Of a DNA stretch of 46,148 nucleotides, positions 1-9,016 are shown piece after piece. The notes under the pieces were generated by a model. The model saw only the letters and a program-made list of their open reading frames with translations, was not told where the DNA came from and did no database searches. Position numbers and translations under genes: made by a program. Source of the DNA: Lachnospiraceae bacterium UBA2734. Lineage in GTDB: Bacteria > Bacillota > Clostridia > Lachnospirales > Lachnospiraceae. The stretch's first letter is position 1. Every line of letters begins with the position of its first letter. The stretch lies in NCBI GenBank assembly GCA_002353635.1, contig DEKA01000008.1, forward strand, positions 1-46,148. Reading direction: 5' to 3'.

Positions 1-97
1 ATTGTAGTGTTCTCCTGATTTTGTCCTGAAGCCGCAGCGCCTGCAGAAATGAGGTTCCTGTGGCCGGGAACGGAGAAAACAAAGGATTACAGCTTTT
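1..97. other. Intergenic segment upstream of the nucleoside transporter operon
   Basis: No credible coding frame is visible in this short leading segment. It contains a small inverted repeat (GTTCC/GGGAAC around 53-70) and runs into the ribosome site of the first gene. In related operons the gene to the left is the BMP-family lipoprotein that feeds this transporter. That gene would lie outside the window, so this is inference. Confidence 0.4.
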
Positions 98-115
98 GTG
101 GAGGGGGGTGTCATC

Positions 116-1639
116 GTGGCGGAAGAAGAACAATACGCTATTGAGATGATCGGAATCACCAAGCGGTTTCCGGGCATCGTCGCCAATGACAATGTAACGC
201 TCCGGCTGAAGAAGGGCGAGATCCATGCTCTGCTCGGTGAAAACGGAGCCGGGAAGTCGACGCTGATGAGTGTTCTCTTTGGTCTCTATCAGGCAGAAGA
301 GGGCATCATCAAAAAAGATGGAAAAGAAGTGCACATCACAGATCCGAACGTCGCAAATGACCTCGGCATCGGCATGGTGCATCAGCATTTCAAGCTCGTC
401 CAGTGCTTTACCGTGCTCGACAACATTATTCTCGGTGTCGAGACGACAAAACACGGGTTCCTCCAGAAGGAGGAGGCAAGGAAGAAGATCGAGGAGGCCG
501 AGGAGAAATACGGCCTGAAGGTCGATCTGGATGCGAAGGTTGAGGATATCACGGTCGGCATGCAGCAGAGAACCGAGATCCTGAAGATGCTGTACCGACA
601 GGCAGAGATTCTTATTTTCGATGAGCCGACGGCAGTCCTGACGCCCCAGGAGATCGATTCCCTCCTGACCATTATCAAGAACCTGCGCGACGGCGGCAAG
701 ACCATCATCCTCATCACACATAAGCTCGAGGAGATCAAGAAGGTTGCGGACCGCTGCGCGATCCTGCGAAGGGGCAAGCTCATCGGCGTCTACGATGTGG
801 CCACAATGGACACGAAGAAGATGGCAAGCCTCATGGTGGGGCATGATATTTCCCTCTCGATTGACAAGGCTCCTGCAAAATTCGGGAAGGTTATCCTTGA
901 TGTGCAGGATCTGCATGTGGAAAATGAGGACCACTTTGAAGTGGTGGGCGGTGTCAGTTTTCAGATCCATGCGGGAGAGATCTTTGCGATTGCCGGTGTG
1001 TCTGGAAACGGTCAGACAGAGATCGCCGATGCTGTGACGGGACTTCTCCCTGCAAAGAGCGGGAAAATCCTTCTGGACGGCACGGACATCACCGACATGG
1101 ATATCAGAAAGCGCACGCGGCAGGGCATCTCTTATATTCCGGAGGATCGGCAGAACGTTGGTCTCATTCTTGATTTTGCCCTCGCAGATGACCTGGCACT
1201 GCGCAATTACTACGAGGAGCCGTTTGAGCAGAAGCAGGTTCTGCAGAAGGGCACCTTCAACAGCTTCGGAGACAGGCTGATCTCAAAATACGATATTCGC
1301 TCTGCCAACGGCAATACTACAATCGTCCGCTCCATGTCTGGCGGCAACCAGCAGAAGGCCATCGTCGGAAGGGAGATCGAGCAGAACGCTAAGCTCACTA
1401 TTTTCGTGCAGCCGACGAGAGGACTGGATATCGGTGCCATCGACAACATTCACCGCCACATCCTGGCTGAGAGAGACCGCGGAAAGGCAGTTCTTCTGAT
1501 CTCGCTGGAACTGGATGAGGTGATGCAGCTGGCCGACACCATCGGCGTTATCTACAACGGGCACATCGGGAAGATCGCACCGGCAGCAGAGTTCACAAAA
1601 GAAGAAGTCGGCGAGTACATGATGGGGGTTAGACAGTGA
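116..1639 (+). CDS. Nucleoside ABC importer, duplicated ATP-binding subunit (NupO/YufO-like)
   Basis: This is the cytoplasmic ATPase of a BMP-dependent nucleoside importer. It has two fused ABC modules, like ribose/nucleoside transporter ATPases. The first module has an intact Walker A (GENGAGKST, near residue 42), a VGMQQR signature and Walker B with catalytic Glu (ILIFDEPT). The second has a degenerate Walker A (GVSGNGQTE), a good signature (SGGNQQK) and VQPTRGLD in place of a normal Walker B, the usual asymmetry of this family. A GTG at 116 preceded by GGAGGGGGG is the preferred start; a GTG at 98 in the same frame has no ribosome site. The stop overlaps the next gene, so the three importer genes are probably translationally coupled. 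Substrate (purine or pyrimidine nucleoside) is inferred from the family. Confidence 0.9.
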   Translation: MAEEEQYAIEMIGITKRFPGIVANDNVTLRLKKGEIHALLGENGAGKSTLMSVLFGLYQAEEGIIKKDGKEVHITDPNVANDLGIGMVHQHFKLVQCFTVLDNIILGVETTKHGFLQKEEARKKIEEAEEKYGLKVDLDAKVEDITVGMQQRTEILKMLYRQAEILIFDEPTAVLTPQEIDSLLTIIKNLRDGGKTIILITHKLEEIKKVADRCAILRRGKLIGVYDVATMDTKKMASLMVGHDISLSIDKAPAKFGKVILDVQDLHVENEDHFEVVGGVSFQIHAGEIFAIAGVSGNGQTEIADAVTGLLPAKSGKILLDGTDITDMDIRKRTRQGISYIPEDRQNVGLILDFALADDLALRNYYEEPFEQKQVLQKGTFNSFGDRLISKYDIRSANGNTTIVRSMSGGNQQKAIVGREIEQNAKLTIFVQPTRGLDIGAIDNIHRHILAERDRGKAVLLISLELDEVMQLADTIGVIYNGHIGKIAPAAEFTKEEVGEYMMGVRQ

Positions 1640-2841
1640 TGAAGACAAAGCACAGATTCCTGCAGGTCGCGGTGATCTCCGTCCTGCTCTCCCTCCTTGC
1701 GGGCGCAGTTGTGATCCTGATTCTTGGAAAGAATCCGCTGAACGCCTATTACAACCTGCTGCAGGGGTGCGGCCTTGCACCGAAGCCCAAGTACGCGGGC
1801 GGCAAGTCAATGCTCACGGATCTCTCGAGCTACATTGACTTTCTGACGCCTATGATCTTCGCGGCGCTCTCCTATGCAGTCGCGATGCGGGCAGGCCTCT
1901 TCAATATCGGCATCTCCGGACAGATGCTGGTGAGCGGTTTCCTCGCCTCGATCACGGTCGGCTACAGCACGCTGTCTGCACCCATCGCAAAGCCTCTTGT
2001 TATCGTGATCGGTGTGCTCGGCGGTACGGCGGTCGGCGCTCTGATCGGTTATCTTAAATATAAATTCAATATCAACGAGGTTGTCTCCTCGATCATGCTC
2101 AACTACATTGCGTCGTATGTGATCAGCTTCTTTATTCACACGCGCTTCATCGATCCGGTTTCGAGACAGTCGAAGACGATCTCGGACGCGGCGAGACTTA
2201 CGCTCCATCAGGTCGTGATCGGCGGGTACAAGTACGATATCCCGATCGGCTTCGCAATCGCCATCGTGATGGTGTTTCTGTTTAAGTTTATCTTTGACCG
2301 CACAGTTTTCGGCTATGAGCTGAAGGCGGTCGGCCTCAACCGCACGGCGGCGCGCTATGCCGGCATCAGTGTAAAGAGAACCATCATCCTCTCGATGACG
2401 ATCTCCGGTGCTCTGGCGGGACTTGCGGGGGCAACCTATTATCTTGGCTACTTTGCCTCCATTCAGCCGAAGACCCTGATCTCCACTGGATATGATGCCA
2501 TAGCAGTCGGCCTTCTCGGCAACAATGATCCTGTCGGCATTCTGGTGGCCTCCTTCCTGATTCAGATCATCGAGAAGGGCTCCACCTACATGAGCTCGCA
2601 GGCAGGACTTGAGTCGGAGATCGCCTCCGTCATCACGGGACTGATCCTTCTCTTCTCCGCATGCAACACGTATTTTCTTGGGAGAATGCAGGAGGCGGAC
2701 AGCCGCAGGCAGGAGAAGATGCTGCGCGCCAAAGAGAATACGGAAGACATCAGCACTGCTGAAAATAAGACGGACGGCGGCACTTCGAATAATCAGGAGA
2801 ATAAAGACAATAGCGAAAATGCAGAGGAGGTGAAGAGATGA
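1639..2841 (+). CDS. Nucleoside ABC importer permease 1 (NupP/YufP-like)
   Basis: This is an integral membrane permease of the BPD_transp_2 (ribose/nucleoside) family, about 400 residues with roughly eight to ten hydrophobic segments. Family hallmarks are the conserved stretch AMRAGLFNIGISGQM, the cytoplasmic coupling region GLNRTAARYAGIS and the GLLGNNDPVG loop. The last 45 residues are a hydrophilic, Asn/Glu/Lys-rich tail (after about residue 355) that is probably cytosolic and is not needed for the fold. The ATG at 1639 shares its A with the upstream TGA; a GTG at 1636 is in frame and cannot be excluded. It overlaps the second permease by ATGA. It should pair with the next gene as a heterodimeric channel. 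Confidence 0.9.
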   Translation: MKTKHRFLQVAVISVLLSLLAGAVVILILGKNPLNAYYNLLQGCGLAPKPKYAGGKSMLTDLSSYIDFLTPMIFAALSYAVAMRAGLFNIGISGQMLVSGFLASITVGYSTLSAPIAKPLVIVIGVLGGTAVGALIGYLKYKFNINEVVSSIMLNYIASYVISFFIHTRFIDPVSRQSKTISDAARLTLHQVVIGGYKYDIPIGFAIAIVMVFLFKFIFDRTVFGYELKAVGLNRTAARYAGISVKRTIILSMTISGALAGLAGATYYLGYFASIQPKTLISTGYDAIAVGLLGNNDPVGILVASFLIQIIEKGSTYMSSQAGLESEIASVITGLILLFSACNTYFLGRMQEADSRRQEKMLRAKENTEDISTAENKTDGGTSNNQENKDNSENAEEVKR

Positions 2842-3806
2842 GCATTCTCAATACGATCATCATCGACGGCATGAGTTTCACACTTCCTCTCTTTATCATG
2901 GCGATCGGCGGCATTTACTCAGAGAGGTCCGGCATCACAAACCTGGCACTCGAGGGACTGCAGGGAATGGGTGCCTTTGTCGGTGCACTCGTCGCAACGA
3001 TTCTCATGCGGTCTATGGGAACAGATTCAGCAGTGCCTTATTACATGGCAATGCTCTTTGCCGTCATCGGCGGCACAGTCTACGCGATGCTCCATGCACT
3101 TCTGTGCATCCGCTTCCGCGCAAACCAGGTGATCAGCGGCGTCGTGATGAACATCCTTGCCTCAGCGCTGACAGCGTTTCTCACAAAGTCCATCAACAGG
3201 AACATCTTCGGTGCGGCATCGGACAAGTTTGACCTCGGCGTCTCCGCAAGATTCACAGTTCCGGGAATCTCAAAAATTCCGATCCTGGGAGCCTTCTTCA
3301 CAAGAGTATACCCGTTTGAAGTGATCATCGTTGTGATCGCGGTCATCGCGTGGTATTTTCTCTACCGCACGACGTTCGGCATGCGCCTTCGCGCCTGCGG
3401 CGACAATCCGCATGCAGTGGATGCAGCGGGCGGTGATGTGGCGAAGACGCGCTTTATCGCAGTGCTTGTCTCCGGTGCACTCTCGGGCCTTGCAGGTATC
3501 TGCTTCGCCTATTCCATCTCAGCGAAGTTCTCCAGCGATATCTATGTGGGCTACGGCTACCTTGCGATCGCCGGCTATATTTTCGGCAACTGGAACCTTC
3601 TGCCGACACTGGGCGCCTGCCTGATCTTCGGCATGTCCCGGAGCGCCGGCTATCAGATCGTGCAGATGCTGGGCATGCCCAGTGCGTACTCAGATCTGGT
3701 CATGATCCTGCCGTATGTGCTGACGCTCGTTCTTCTGATTTTCCTCTCGAAGAACAACCATGCGCCGGCAGCCCTCGGCGAAATTTACGATAAGTCAAAG
3801 AGGTAA
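2838..3806 (+). CDS. Nucleoside ABC importer permease 2 (NupQ/YufQ-like)
   Basis: This is the second permease of the nucleoside importer, 322 residues and highly hydrophobic. Recognisable signatures are GGIYSERSGITNLALEG near the N terminus, ANQVISGVVMN and the coupling helix region LRACGDNPHAVDAAGGDV. The start is certain: GAGGAGG at 2824-2830 lies seven bases before the ATG, which overlaps the preceding stop as ATGA. The gene ends the importer operon as seen here. About 115 bases follow before the ABC exporter, with no clear terminator, so read-through into the next pair is possible. No soluble binding protein is encoded after it, so the BMP lipoprotein must lie to the left or elsewhere. 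Confidence 0.9.
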   Translation: MSILNTIIIDGMSFTLPLFIMAIGGIYSERSGITNLALEGLQGMGAFVGALVATILMRSMGTDSAVPYYMAMLFAVIGGTVYAMLHALLCIRFRANQVISGVVMNILASALTAFLTKSINRNIFGAASDKFDLGVSARFTVPGISKIPILGAFFTRVYPFEVIIVVIAVIAWYFLYRTTFGMRLRACGDNPHAVDAAGGDVAKTRFIAVLVSGALSGLAGICFAYSISAKFSSDIYVGYGYLAIAGYIFGNWNLLPTLGACLIFGMSRSAGYQIVQMLGMPSAYSDLVMILPYVLTLVLLIFLSKNNHAPAALGEIYDKSKR

Positions 3807-3922
3807 TGCGCTCACCTGCAGGATGAACAGGCGGCGCTTGAATGGCTGTCAGGGCGCAGCATCCGCTGCGCACACATCTGACACAGAGACTGGAGGCGCC
3901 CTGCCGGGCAGGATGTGCACAT

Positions 3923-5677
3923 ATGAAAATAAAATCCGGCAATAAAATTCAGTTTATCCGGTACTGTCTCGAGGGAAGCTGGCACTTCTTCCTCGCAGGG
4001 GCTGCGTGCACCTGTCTGGTGTCTGTTTTCGATCTGATTCAGCCCAAAATCATACAGTACGCAGTAGATGAGGTCATCGGCGGAGCAGCATTCTCCGCCG
4101 GTGTCCTTTTTCGTGCGGCATCTGCCGTGATGGCCTTCGCTCTCCTGGGCGCTCTCGCGAGATACGGCTTCACCCTCTTCAATACAATGGGGGCGGAGAC
4201 GCTCACGCAGACACTCCGGGATAGGCTATACGCGCACATCCTGCGCCTGCCCTTCTCCTGGCAGAACACACACCATACGGGCGACATTATTCAGAGATGC
4301 ACCTCCGATGTGGAAGAGATCAAGGTCTTCATCTCCGAGCAGCTGATGGCGCTGTTCCGGGTGGTCTTTCTGATCGTTGTCTCCCTCGTTTTTATGATGA
4401 GTATCAGCCCGCTGCTTACGCTCGTGGAGGCTCTCTTTATCCCGGTGACGGTGGCCAGCTCTTTCTTTTTCTATACAAGGATCGGCGGGAGATTTCTTCG
4501 CGCAGATGAGGAGGAGGGGAGACTTTCCGGCATCGCGCAGGAGAATCTGACGGGCGTGCGTGTTGTGCGCGCCTTCGGCCGGGAACGGCACGAAAGAGAT
4601 CGTTTTGAGAAGCAGAATGCCTATTATACGGATCTGTGGACGCGTCTCATGCGGGTTCTCGCGGCCTTTTGGGTGAGCGGCAACATCATTGCCAATGTGC
4701 GGATGCTGATCATTGTGCTGCTGTCCTGTGTCCTGTGTGTGCACGGGACCCTGACGGCCGGCGGCTTCATCGCTTTTCTCTCCTACAATACGATGATGGC
4801 TCTGCCGGTACGAAACCTCGGCAGAATGCTCTCGGAGATGAGCAAGGCGGATATCTCGGGCGCGAGGCTTATGGAGATTCTGGAGGCGCCGGAGGAGCAG
4901 GACAGAGAGGGGGCAGGCACCCCTTCCCTGAAAGGAGATATTGTCTTCGACCACGTAAGTTTTCAGTATGACAACGGGGATACAGGCGTCCTGCACGATG
5001 TGTCTTTCACCGTCCCTGCAGGCAAAACGGTCGGGATTCTCGGCGCTACCGGCTCCGGCAAGTCGACGCTGATGTATCTGCTGGATTGCATGTATGATCT
5101 GGGTGATGGCGAAGGGCGGATTCTCATCGGCGGGCACGACATCAGAGACATTCAAAAACACTGGCTCCGCTCGAATATCGGCATGGTCCTGCAGGAGCCG
5201 TATCTTTTCTCGGGGACGCTCGCGGAGAACATCAAAATCGCGGCGCCCTCCGCAGACCTGTGTGAGATCAAAAAAGCGGCGCGGATCGCCCATCTCTCCT
5301 CTGCGGTCGAGCGCTTCACATCCGGATATGACACGTATGTGGGCGAGCGGGGCGTAACGCTTTCCGGTGGACAGAAGCAGCGCACCGCCATTGCGCAGAT
5401 GCTCATCCGAAAGCCTCCCATCATGGTTTTCGACGACTCCCTCTCGGCGGTGGATGCGCAGACAGATGCACAGATCCGGGAGAGCCTTCGCCACAGCACC
5501 GGCGAGTCAACTGTCATTCTCATCGCGCACAGAATCACTACGCTTATGGATGCGGATTTCATTCTTATGATGGAAGATGGCAGGATCGTCGAGCGCGGAA
5601 GCCATGAGGAGCTCCTTGCGCAGGGCGGCAGATACAGGCAGATTTATGAGATGCAGACACAGGGGAGGGCACTCTGA
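3923..5677 (+). CDS. Heterodimeric ABC exporter half-transporter A (degenerate catalytic site)
   Basis: This is a type IV ABC exporter half, about 584 residues: a six-helix membrane domain (to about residue 320) followed by a nucleotide-binding domain. Walker A is GATGSGKST, the signature is a canonical LSGGQKQR, and Walker B is IMVFDDS, with Asp where the catalytic Glu should be. This Asp substitution is known from TM287-type subunits of heterodimeric multidrug or peptide exporters. The ATG at 3923 is chosen because homology to exporters begins at once (IQFIRYCLEGSW); the in-frame ATG at 3842 would add 27 residues of non-membrane sequence. It overlaps its partner by one base. The exported substrate cannot be told from sequence; drugs, lipids or peptides are all possible. 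Confidence 0.88.
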   Translation: MKIKSGNKIQFIRYCLEGSWHFFLAGAACTCLVSVFDLIQPKIIQYAVDEVIGGAAFSAGVLFRAASAVMAFALLGALARYGFTLFNTMGAETLTQTLRDRLYAHILRLPFSWQNTHHTGDIIQRCTSDVEEIKVFISEQLMALFRVVFLIVVSLVFMMSISPLLTLVEALFIPVTVASSFFFYTRIGGRFLRADEEEGRLSGIAQENLTGVRVVRAFGRERHERDRFEKQNAYYTDLWTRLMRVLAAFWVSGNIIANVRMLIIVLLSCVLCVHGTLTAGGFIAFLSYNTMMALPVRNLGRMLSEMSKADISGARLMEILEAPEEQDREGAGTPSLKGDIVFDHVSFQYDNGDTGVLHDVSFTVPAGKTVGILGATGSGKSTLMYLLDCMYDLGDGEGRILIGGHDIRDIQKHWLRSNIGMVLQEPYLFSGTLAENIKIAAPSADLCEIKKAARIAHLSSAVERFTSGYDTYVGERGVTLSGGQKQRTAIAQMLIRKPPIMVFDDSLSAVDAQTDAQIRESLRHSTGESTVILIAHRITTLMDADFILMMEDGRIVERGSHEELLAQGGRYRQIYEMQTQGRAL

Positions 5678-7623
5678 TGGGGGCTTTGGATAATAATAAA
5701 GCGCAGACATCCGGGGAAGCCGATAAAGCCTCGACCCCTTTGAATCATACGAATACAGGAACGTCAGGCGAGAGCGGAGAGTCTGTGAAACCACGGAACG
5801 ACGAGGAAGCAAAAACGGAGAAGAAGACCAGGAAGACAGCCTTCTTCGGCGTTCCCCTCATCGTTCCCTATATCAGACAGTATGGGAAGAGAATCGCCTT
5901 CATGATTTTTCTGGGCGTTCTCTCGAGCCTTGCGGACACGATTTACCCGCTCTTCTCCCAATATGCCATCGATCATTTCGTGGCGGACAAAACGCTTGAG
6001 GGTCTTGGCACCTTCACCCTCCTTTATCTCGCTGTCATGATTCCGGCGGAGCTGGACAACTACTACTGCCTCTATTCGTGCGGCTGGGTGGAGATGCACA
6101 TCGACAGAGACCTGCGCAACACCGCCTTTACGCATCTGCAGACCCTCTCGTTCGACTATTTTAACCGCAACAGCGTCGGATACATTCACTCGAGGGTGAT
6201 GAGCGATACAGGCAAAATCGGCGAGCTCGCCGCCTGGCGGCTGATGGACATCGTCTGGAACCTCTCCTACATTGTGCTCGTCATCGTGACCATGCTGATG
6301 ATCCGCTGGCAACTGGCGCTGTGCGTGCTGGCCGTGGTTCCGCCTGCCGCCGTCCTTGCACTTGTTCTGCAGAGGCGTCTCGCGGACAGGAACCGGAACA
6401 TCCGTGAGATCAATGGAAAGATCACCGGCAATTTCAACGAGGGGATCACCGGCCTTCGCTCCATCCGCACACTTGGCATCGAGGAGCGGATGGACGAGGA
6501 CTTCAGAAAAGACACTGCATCCATGCGGACGGAGTCCGTGAAGGCCGCGCACTACTCGGCGCTCATGACTTCTCTTGTGACGATGGCGTCCTCAGTTGCA
6601 CTGGCACTCATTCTCTGGCAGGGCGGCCTCATCACAAGGCAGGGCGTCATCGAGATCGGCACTCTCTCTGTTTTCATGACGTATGCAGTGGGCCTTCTTG
6701 AGCCTGTTCAGGCGCTCGTCGAGACAATTTCGCTCCTCACGGGCATACAGGTCAACATCGAGAGGTTCACGGACCTTGTCACACAAAAGCCGCTGGTGCA
6801 GGACTCCCCCGAGGTCATCAGCCGCTACGGCGACACCTTCCATCCAAAGAAGGAGAACTGGGAGCCGCTCCGCGGCGATGTCGAGTTTCAGGACGTCTCC
6901 TTCCACTACCCGGACGGAACGGAAGAGGTGCTCTCCCGCTTCAATCTGACAATAAAAGCCGGCACTCACGTCGCCATCGTCGGCGAGACTGGAGCCGGCA
7001 AGTCCACGCTGGTCAATCTCGTGTGCAGGTTTTACGACCCCACGGGAGGCAGGGTCCTGATCGACGGGAAGGATGTGCGCCTGCGTTCTCAGCTCTGGCT
7101 CCACAGCCATTTGGGATATGTTCTGCAGACGCCTTTTCTCTTCTCTGGGACGGTGCGCGATAATCTGCGTTACGGGAGAGAGGATGCCACAGATGAGGAG
7201 ATCTGGAAGGCACTGCAGCTGGCAGGCGCGGACGGTGTCGTTCGGAAAATGAAGAACGGACTGGACAGCGATGTCGGCGAGGACGGCAGCATGCTCTCTG
7301 TCGGAGAGAAGCAGCTCCTCTCAATCGCACGGGCAATTCTGGCAGACCCCCGGATCCTCATTCTGGATGAGGCGACTTCGTCGGTGGATACGCTGACGGA
7401 GAAGGCCATTCAGGACGCCGTGGATGCGGTCATCTCAGGCAGAACAACATTTATGATCGCGCACAGACTCTCGACCGTTGTCGGTGCGGACATCATCATT
7501 GCGGTGAAGGACGGAAAGATCGCGGAGATGGGATCGCACAGCGAGCTGATGCAGAAGAAGGGATATTACTACGACCTCTATACGAGGCAGTTCACGCAGA
7601 GCGGGTGGGAGGACCAGGAGTAA
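5677..7623 (+). CDS. Heterodimeric ABC exporter half-transporter B (canonical Walker B)
   Basis: This is the partner of the preceding half-transporter, 648 residues. A hydrophilic N-terminal extension of about 50 residues (Thr/Ser/Glu/Lys-rich) precedes the six-helix membrane domain. The C-terminal ATPase has Walker A GETGAGKST, a non-canonical signature LSVGEKQ and an intact Walker B with Glu (ILILDEATSSVD). Complementarity is clear. Its Walker motifs pair with the good LSGGQ of subunit A to form the active site, and its poor signature pairs with the Asp-Walker B of subunit A to form the degenerate site. AGGGGAGGG just upstream of the overlapping ATG supports the start and coupled translation. 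Confidence 0.9.
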   Translation: MGALDNNKAQTSGEADKASTPLNHTNTGTSGESGESVKPRNDEEAKTEKKTRKTAFFGVPLIVPYIRQYGKRIAFMIFLGVLSSLADTIYPLFSQYAIDHFVADKTLEGLGTFTLLYLAVMIPAELDNYYCLYSCGWVEMHIDRDLRNTAFTHLQTLSFDYFNRNSVGYIHSRVMSDTGKIGELAAWRLMDIVWNLSYIVLVIVTMLMIRWQLALCVLAVVPPAAVLALVLQRRLADRNRNIREINGKITGNFNEGITGLRSIRTLGIEERMDEDFRKDTASMRTESVKAAHYSALMTSLVTMASSVALALILWQGGLITRQGVIEIGTLSVFMTYAVGLLEPVQALVETISLLTGIQVNIERFTDLVTQKPLVQDSPEVISRYGDTFHPKKENWEPLRGDVEFQDVSFHYPDGTEEVLSRFNLTIKAGTHVAIVGETGAGKSTLVNLVCRFYDPTGGRVLIDGKDVRLRSQLWLHSHLGYVLQTPFLFSGTVRDNLRYGREDATDEEIWKALQLAGADGVVRKMKNGLDSDVGEDGSMLSVGEKQLLSIARAILADPRILILDEATSSVDTLTEKAIQDAVDAVISGRTTFMIAHRLSTVVGADIIIAVKDGKIAEMGSHSELMQKKGYYYDLYTRQFTQSGWEDQE

Positions 7624-7702
7624 GCAGTGCCCGGATTCCCGCACACCGCAGAAAGAGATCTGCGCGCCCGATCGGGACGGGCGCACATGGAGGACAGACG
7701 GC

Positions 7703-8623
7703 ATGGATATAGGAATTGTTTTCAGTCAGATGATGGTGTTGCTGGGCATGATGCTGTGTGGGTATATCGCATCGGCGATGAACTGGCTCACAGAGAATGG
7801 AGAGAAGCATCTGTCGACCCTTGTGATCAAAGTTTTCAATACAATTCTCATCATTTATTCGGCGGTGAATGTGGGCTCAGGGAGTGTTCATGAGCTGGTG
7901 GGGCAGGATGTTTTCATGGTCTTTGTGTATTATGCTGCCATGATCGTCATCGGCTTCATCTACGTGCACATCAGGGGACTGGACAAGAAGGAGTCCTGCC
8001 GGCAGCAGCTGATGTTCATCTTCCCGAATGTGGGATTTATGGGCGTGCCGCTCGTGCGCGCGCTGTTCGGCGAGGAGTATGTCATCCTCCTCGTCTTCTA
8101 TATGCTCGGGTTCAATCTCCTCTCCTATACTTACGGCATCTATCTCGCCATGGGGATGGCGGATCACCCGGAGAAGTTCGAGATCCGCAGAGTGTTCAAC
8201 ATGGGGCTCCTCACCGCTGTGGCGGCGGTAGTTCTCTTCCTTCTGCATGTGCAGTTTCCGGCGCCGCTCCTGAGCTTCTGCAGCTATATGGGCAACGCGA
8301 CGATTCCGCTGTCTATGATGGTCATCGGGGCGTCTTTGTACAGGCTGGGGATCAGGAATATTTTCAGAGAGAAGGAGAGCTACGTCTTCCTGGTGCTCAA
8401 GCAGATCGCGGTGCCGATTGTGATTTTCTTTCTGGCGCGTTTTCTTCCCGTGCAGACGGATGTGCGCAGAATTTTCTGCCTCGTCGTGAGTATGCCCGTG
8501 GGGAGCTTCACTGGCATGCTGGCTGAGGAGTACGGGCACAGCGGCGACCGCTGCAACAAGATGATCGCCCTGACGACAATCGTCAGCGTTGCGACGATTC
8601 CTCTTCTGGCGGGGCTGTACTGA
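7703..8623 (+). CDS. AEC (auxin efflux carrier) family transporter
   Basis: This is an integral membrane protein of 306 residues with about ten hydrophobic segments, matching the bacterial AEC/PIN-like permeases. Family features are a long first half ending in FPNVGFMGVPLVRALFG and a second half with MGNATIPLSMMVIGASL, the two inverted repeats each carrying a conserved Asn/Pro/Gly break. Bacterial members often export small organic acids such as malate; the substrate here is unknown. A GGAGG at about 7688-7692 lies ten bases before the ATG. It follows the exporter pair by 79 bases in the same direction but need not share its function. Confidence 0.85.
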   Translation: MDIGIVFSQMMVLLGMMLCGYIASAMNWLTENGEKHLSTLVIKVFNTILIIYSAVNVGSGSVHELVGQDVFMVFVYYAAMIVIGFIYVHIRGLDKKESCRQQLMFIFPNVGFMGVPLVRALFGEEYVILLVFYMLGFNLLSYTYGIYLAMGMADHPEKFEIRRVFNMGLLTAVAAVVLFLLHVQFPAPLLSFCSYMGNATIPLSMMVIGASLYRLGIRNIFREKESYVFLVLKQIAVPIVIFFLARFLPVQTDVRRIFCLVVSMPVGSFTGMLAEEYGHSGDRCNKMIALTTIVSVATIPLLAGLY

Positions 8624-8659
8624 GGAAAACAGCCGGATAACCGACACTAAAATTTGTGC

Positions 8660-8688
8660 TTGACGAAAATGCCGTGGCATTATATCAT
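8660..8688 (+). promoter_or_regulatory. Promoter of tRNA-Gly
   Basis: TTGACG (8660-8665) and TATCAT (8683-8688) are separated by exactly 17 bases. The predicted start lies about 14 bases before the tRNA 5' end. The spacer contains the small palindrome ATGCC/GGCAT. This reads as a sigma-A-type promoter dedicated to the tRNA gene. Confidence 0.7.
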
Positions 8689-8707
8689 TATTCTTGCGTC
8701 AAGCAAT

Positions 8708-8780
8708 GCGATAGTAGCTTAGTTGGTAAAGCGCCACCTTGCCAAGGTGGAGACCGCGAGTTCGAGCCTCGTCTGTCGCT
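8708..8780 (+). tRNA. tRNA-Gly (anticodon GCC)
   Basis: All cloverleaf arms can be folded by eye. The acceptor stem is GCGATAG with CTGTCGC (one G-U). The anticodon stem CCACC/GGTGG encloses the loop TTGCCAA with GCC at 8741-8743. The T arm GCGAG/CTCGT has the loop TTCGAGC. The discriminator base is U, as usual for bacterial tRNA-Gly. CCA is not encoded. It reads glycine codons GGC and GGU. Confidence 0.96.
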
Positions 8781-8788
8781 CTGAATAG

Positions 8789-8818
8789 GCCCTCAGGTGA
8801 GTTCACCTGGGGGCTTTT
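8789..8818 (+). terminator. Intrinsic terminator of tRNA-Gly
   Basis: An 11-bp stem (8789-8799 with 8804-8814, one G-T pair) and an AGTT loop are followed by TTTTA. It lies nine bases past the tRNA and immediately before the first copy of a dispersed repeat. Confidence 0.85.
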
Positions 8819-8823
8819 ATTGT

Positions 8824-8943
8824 GCACGCAGAAGCGGGGAAGGAGGCATCCACGCTCACATGATATGCCTTCCGGCGGTTCTGTGTGCCAGTGACACGCG
8901 TTTAGAACGGACCGGGCCGAGGCGGGACAACCGCGACATCGAG
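8824..8943 (+). repeat. Dispersed structured element, copy 1
   Basis: This is a 120-base element with a second copy of about 80 percent identity at 37363-37484. Both copies start directly after the U tract of an intrinsic terminator, with GCRCGCAG, and end with CCGCGACATCGAG. Both lie in the same orientation ahead of a protein gene. The hairpin arms GGCAT/ATGCC and GTTCT/AGAAC are visible in this copy. Open frames through it are poor protein candidates because neither copy keeps a ribosome site and start. It may be a small RNA, a regulatory leader or a miniature mobile repeat. Confidence 0.75.
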
Positions 8944-9016
8944 AGGAGGCGCTTACCGCCATCTGCTCGCTTATTGGCAGGTCATATTTGGCAGGTCATA
9001 TTCTGGAGAAATCAAA

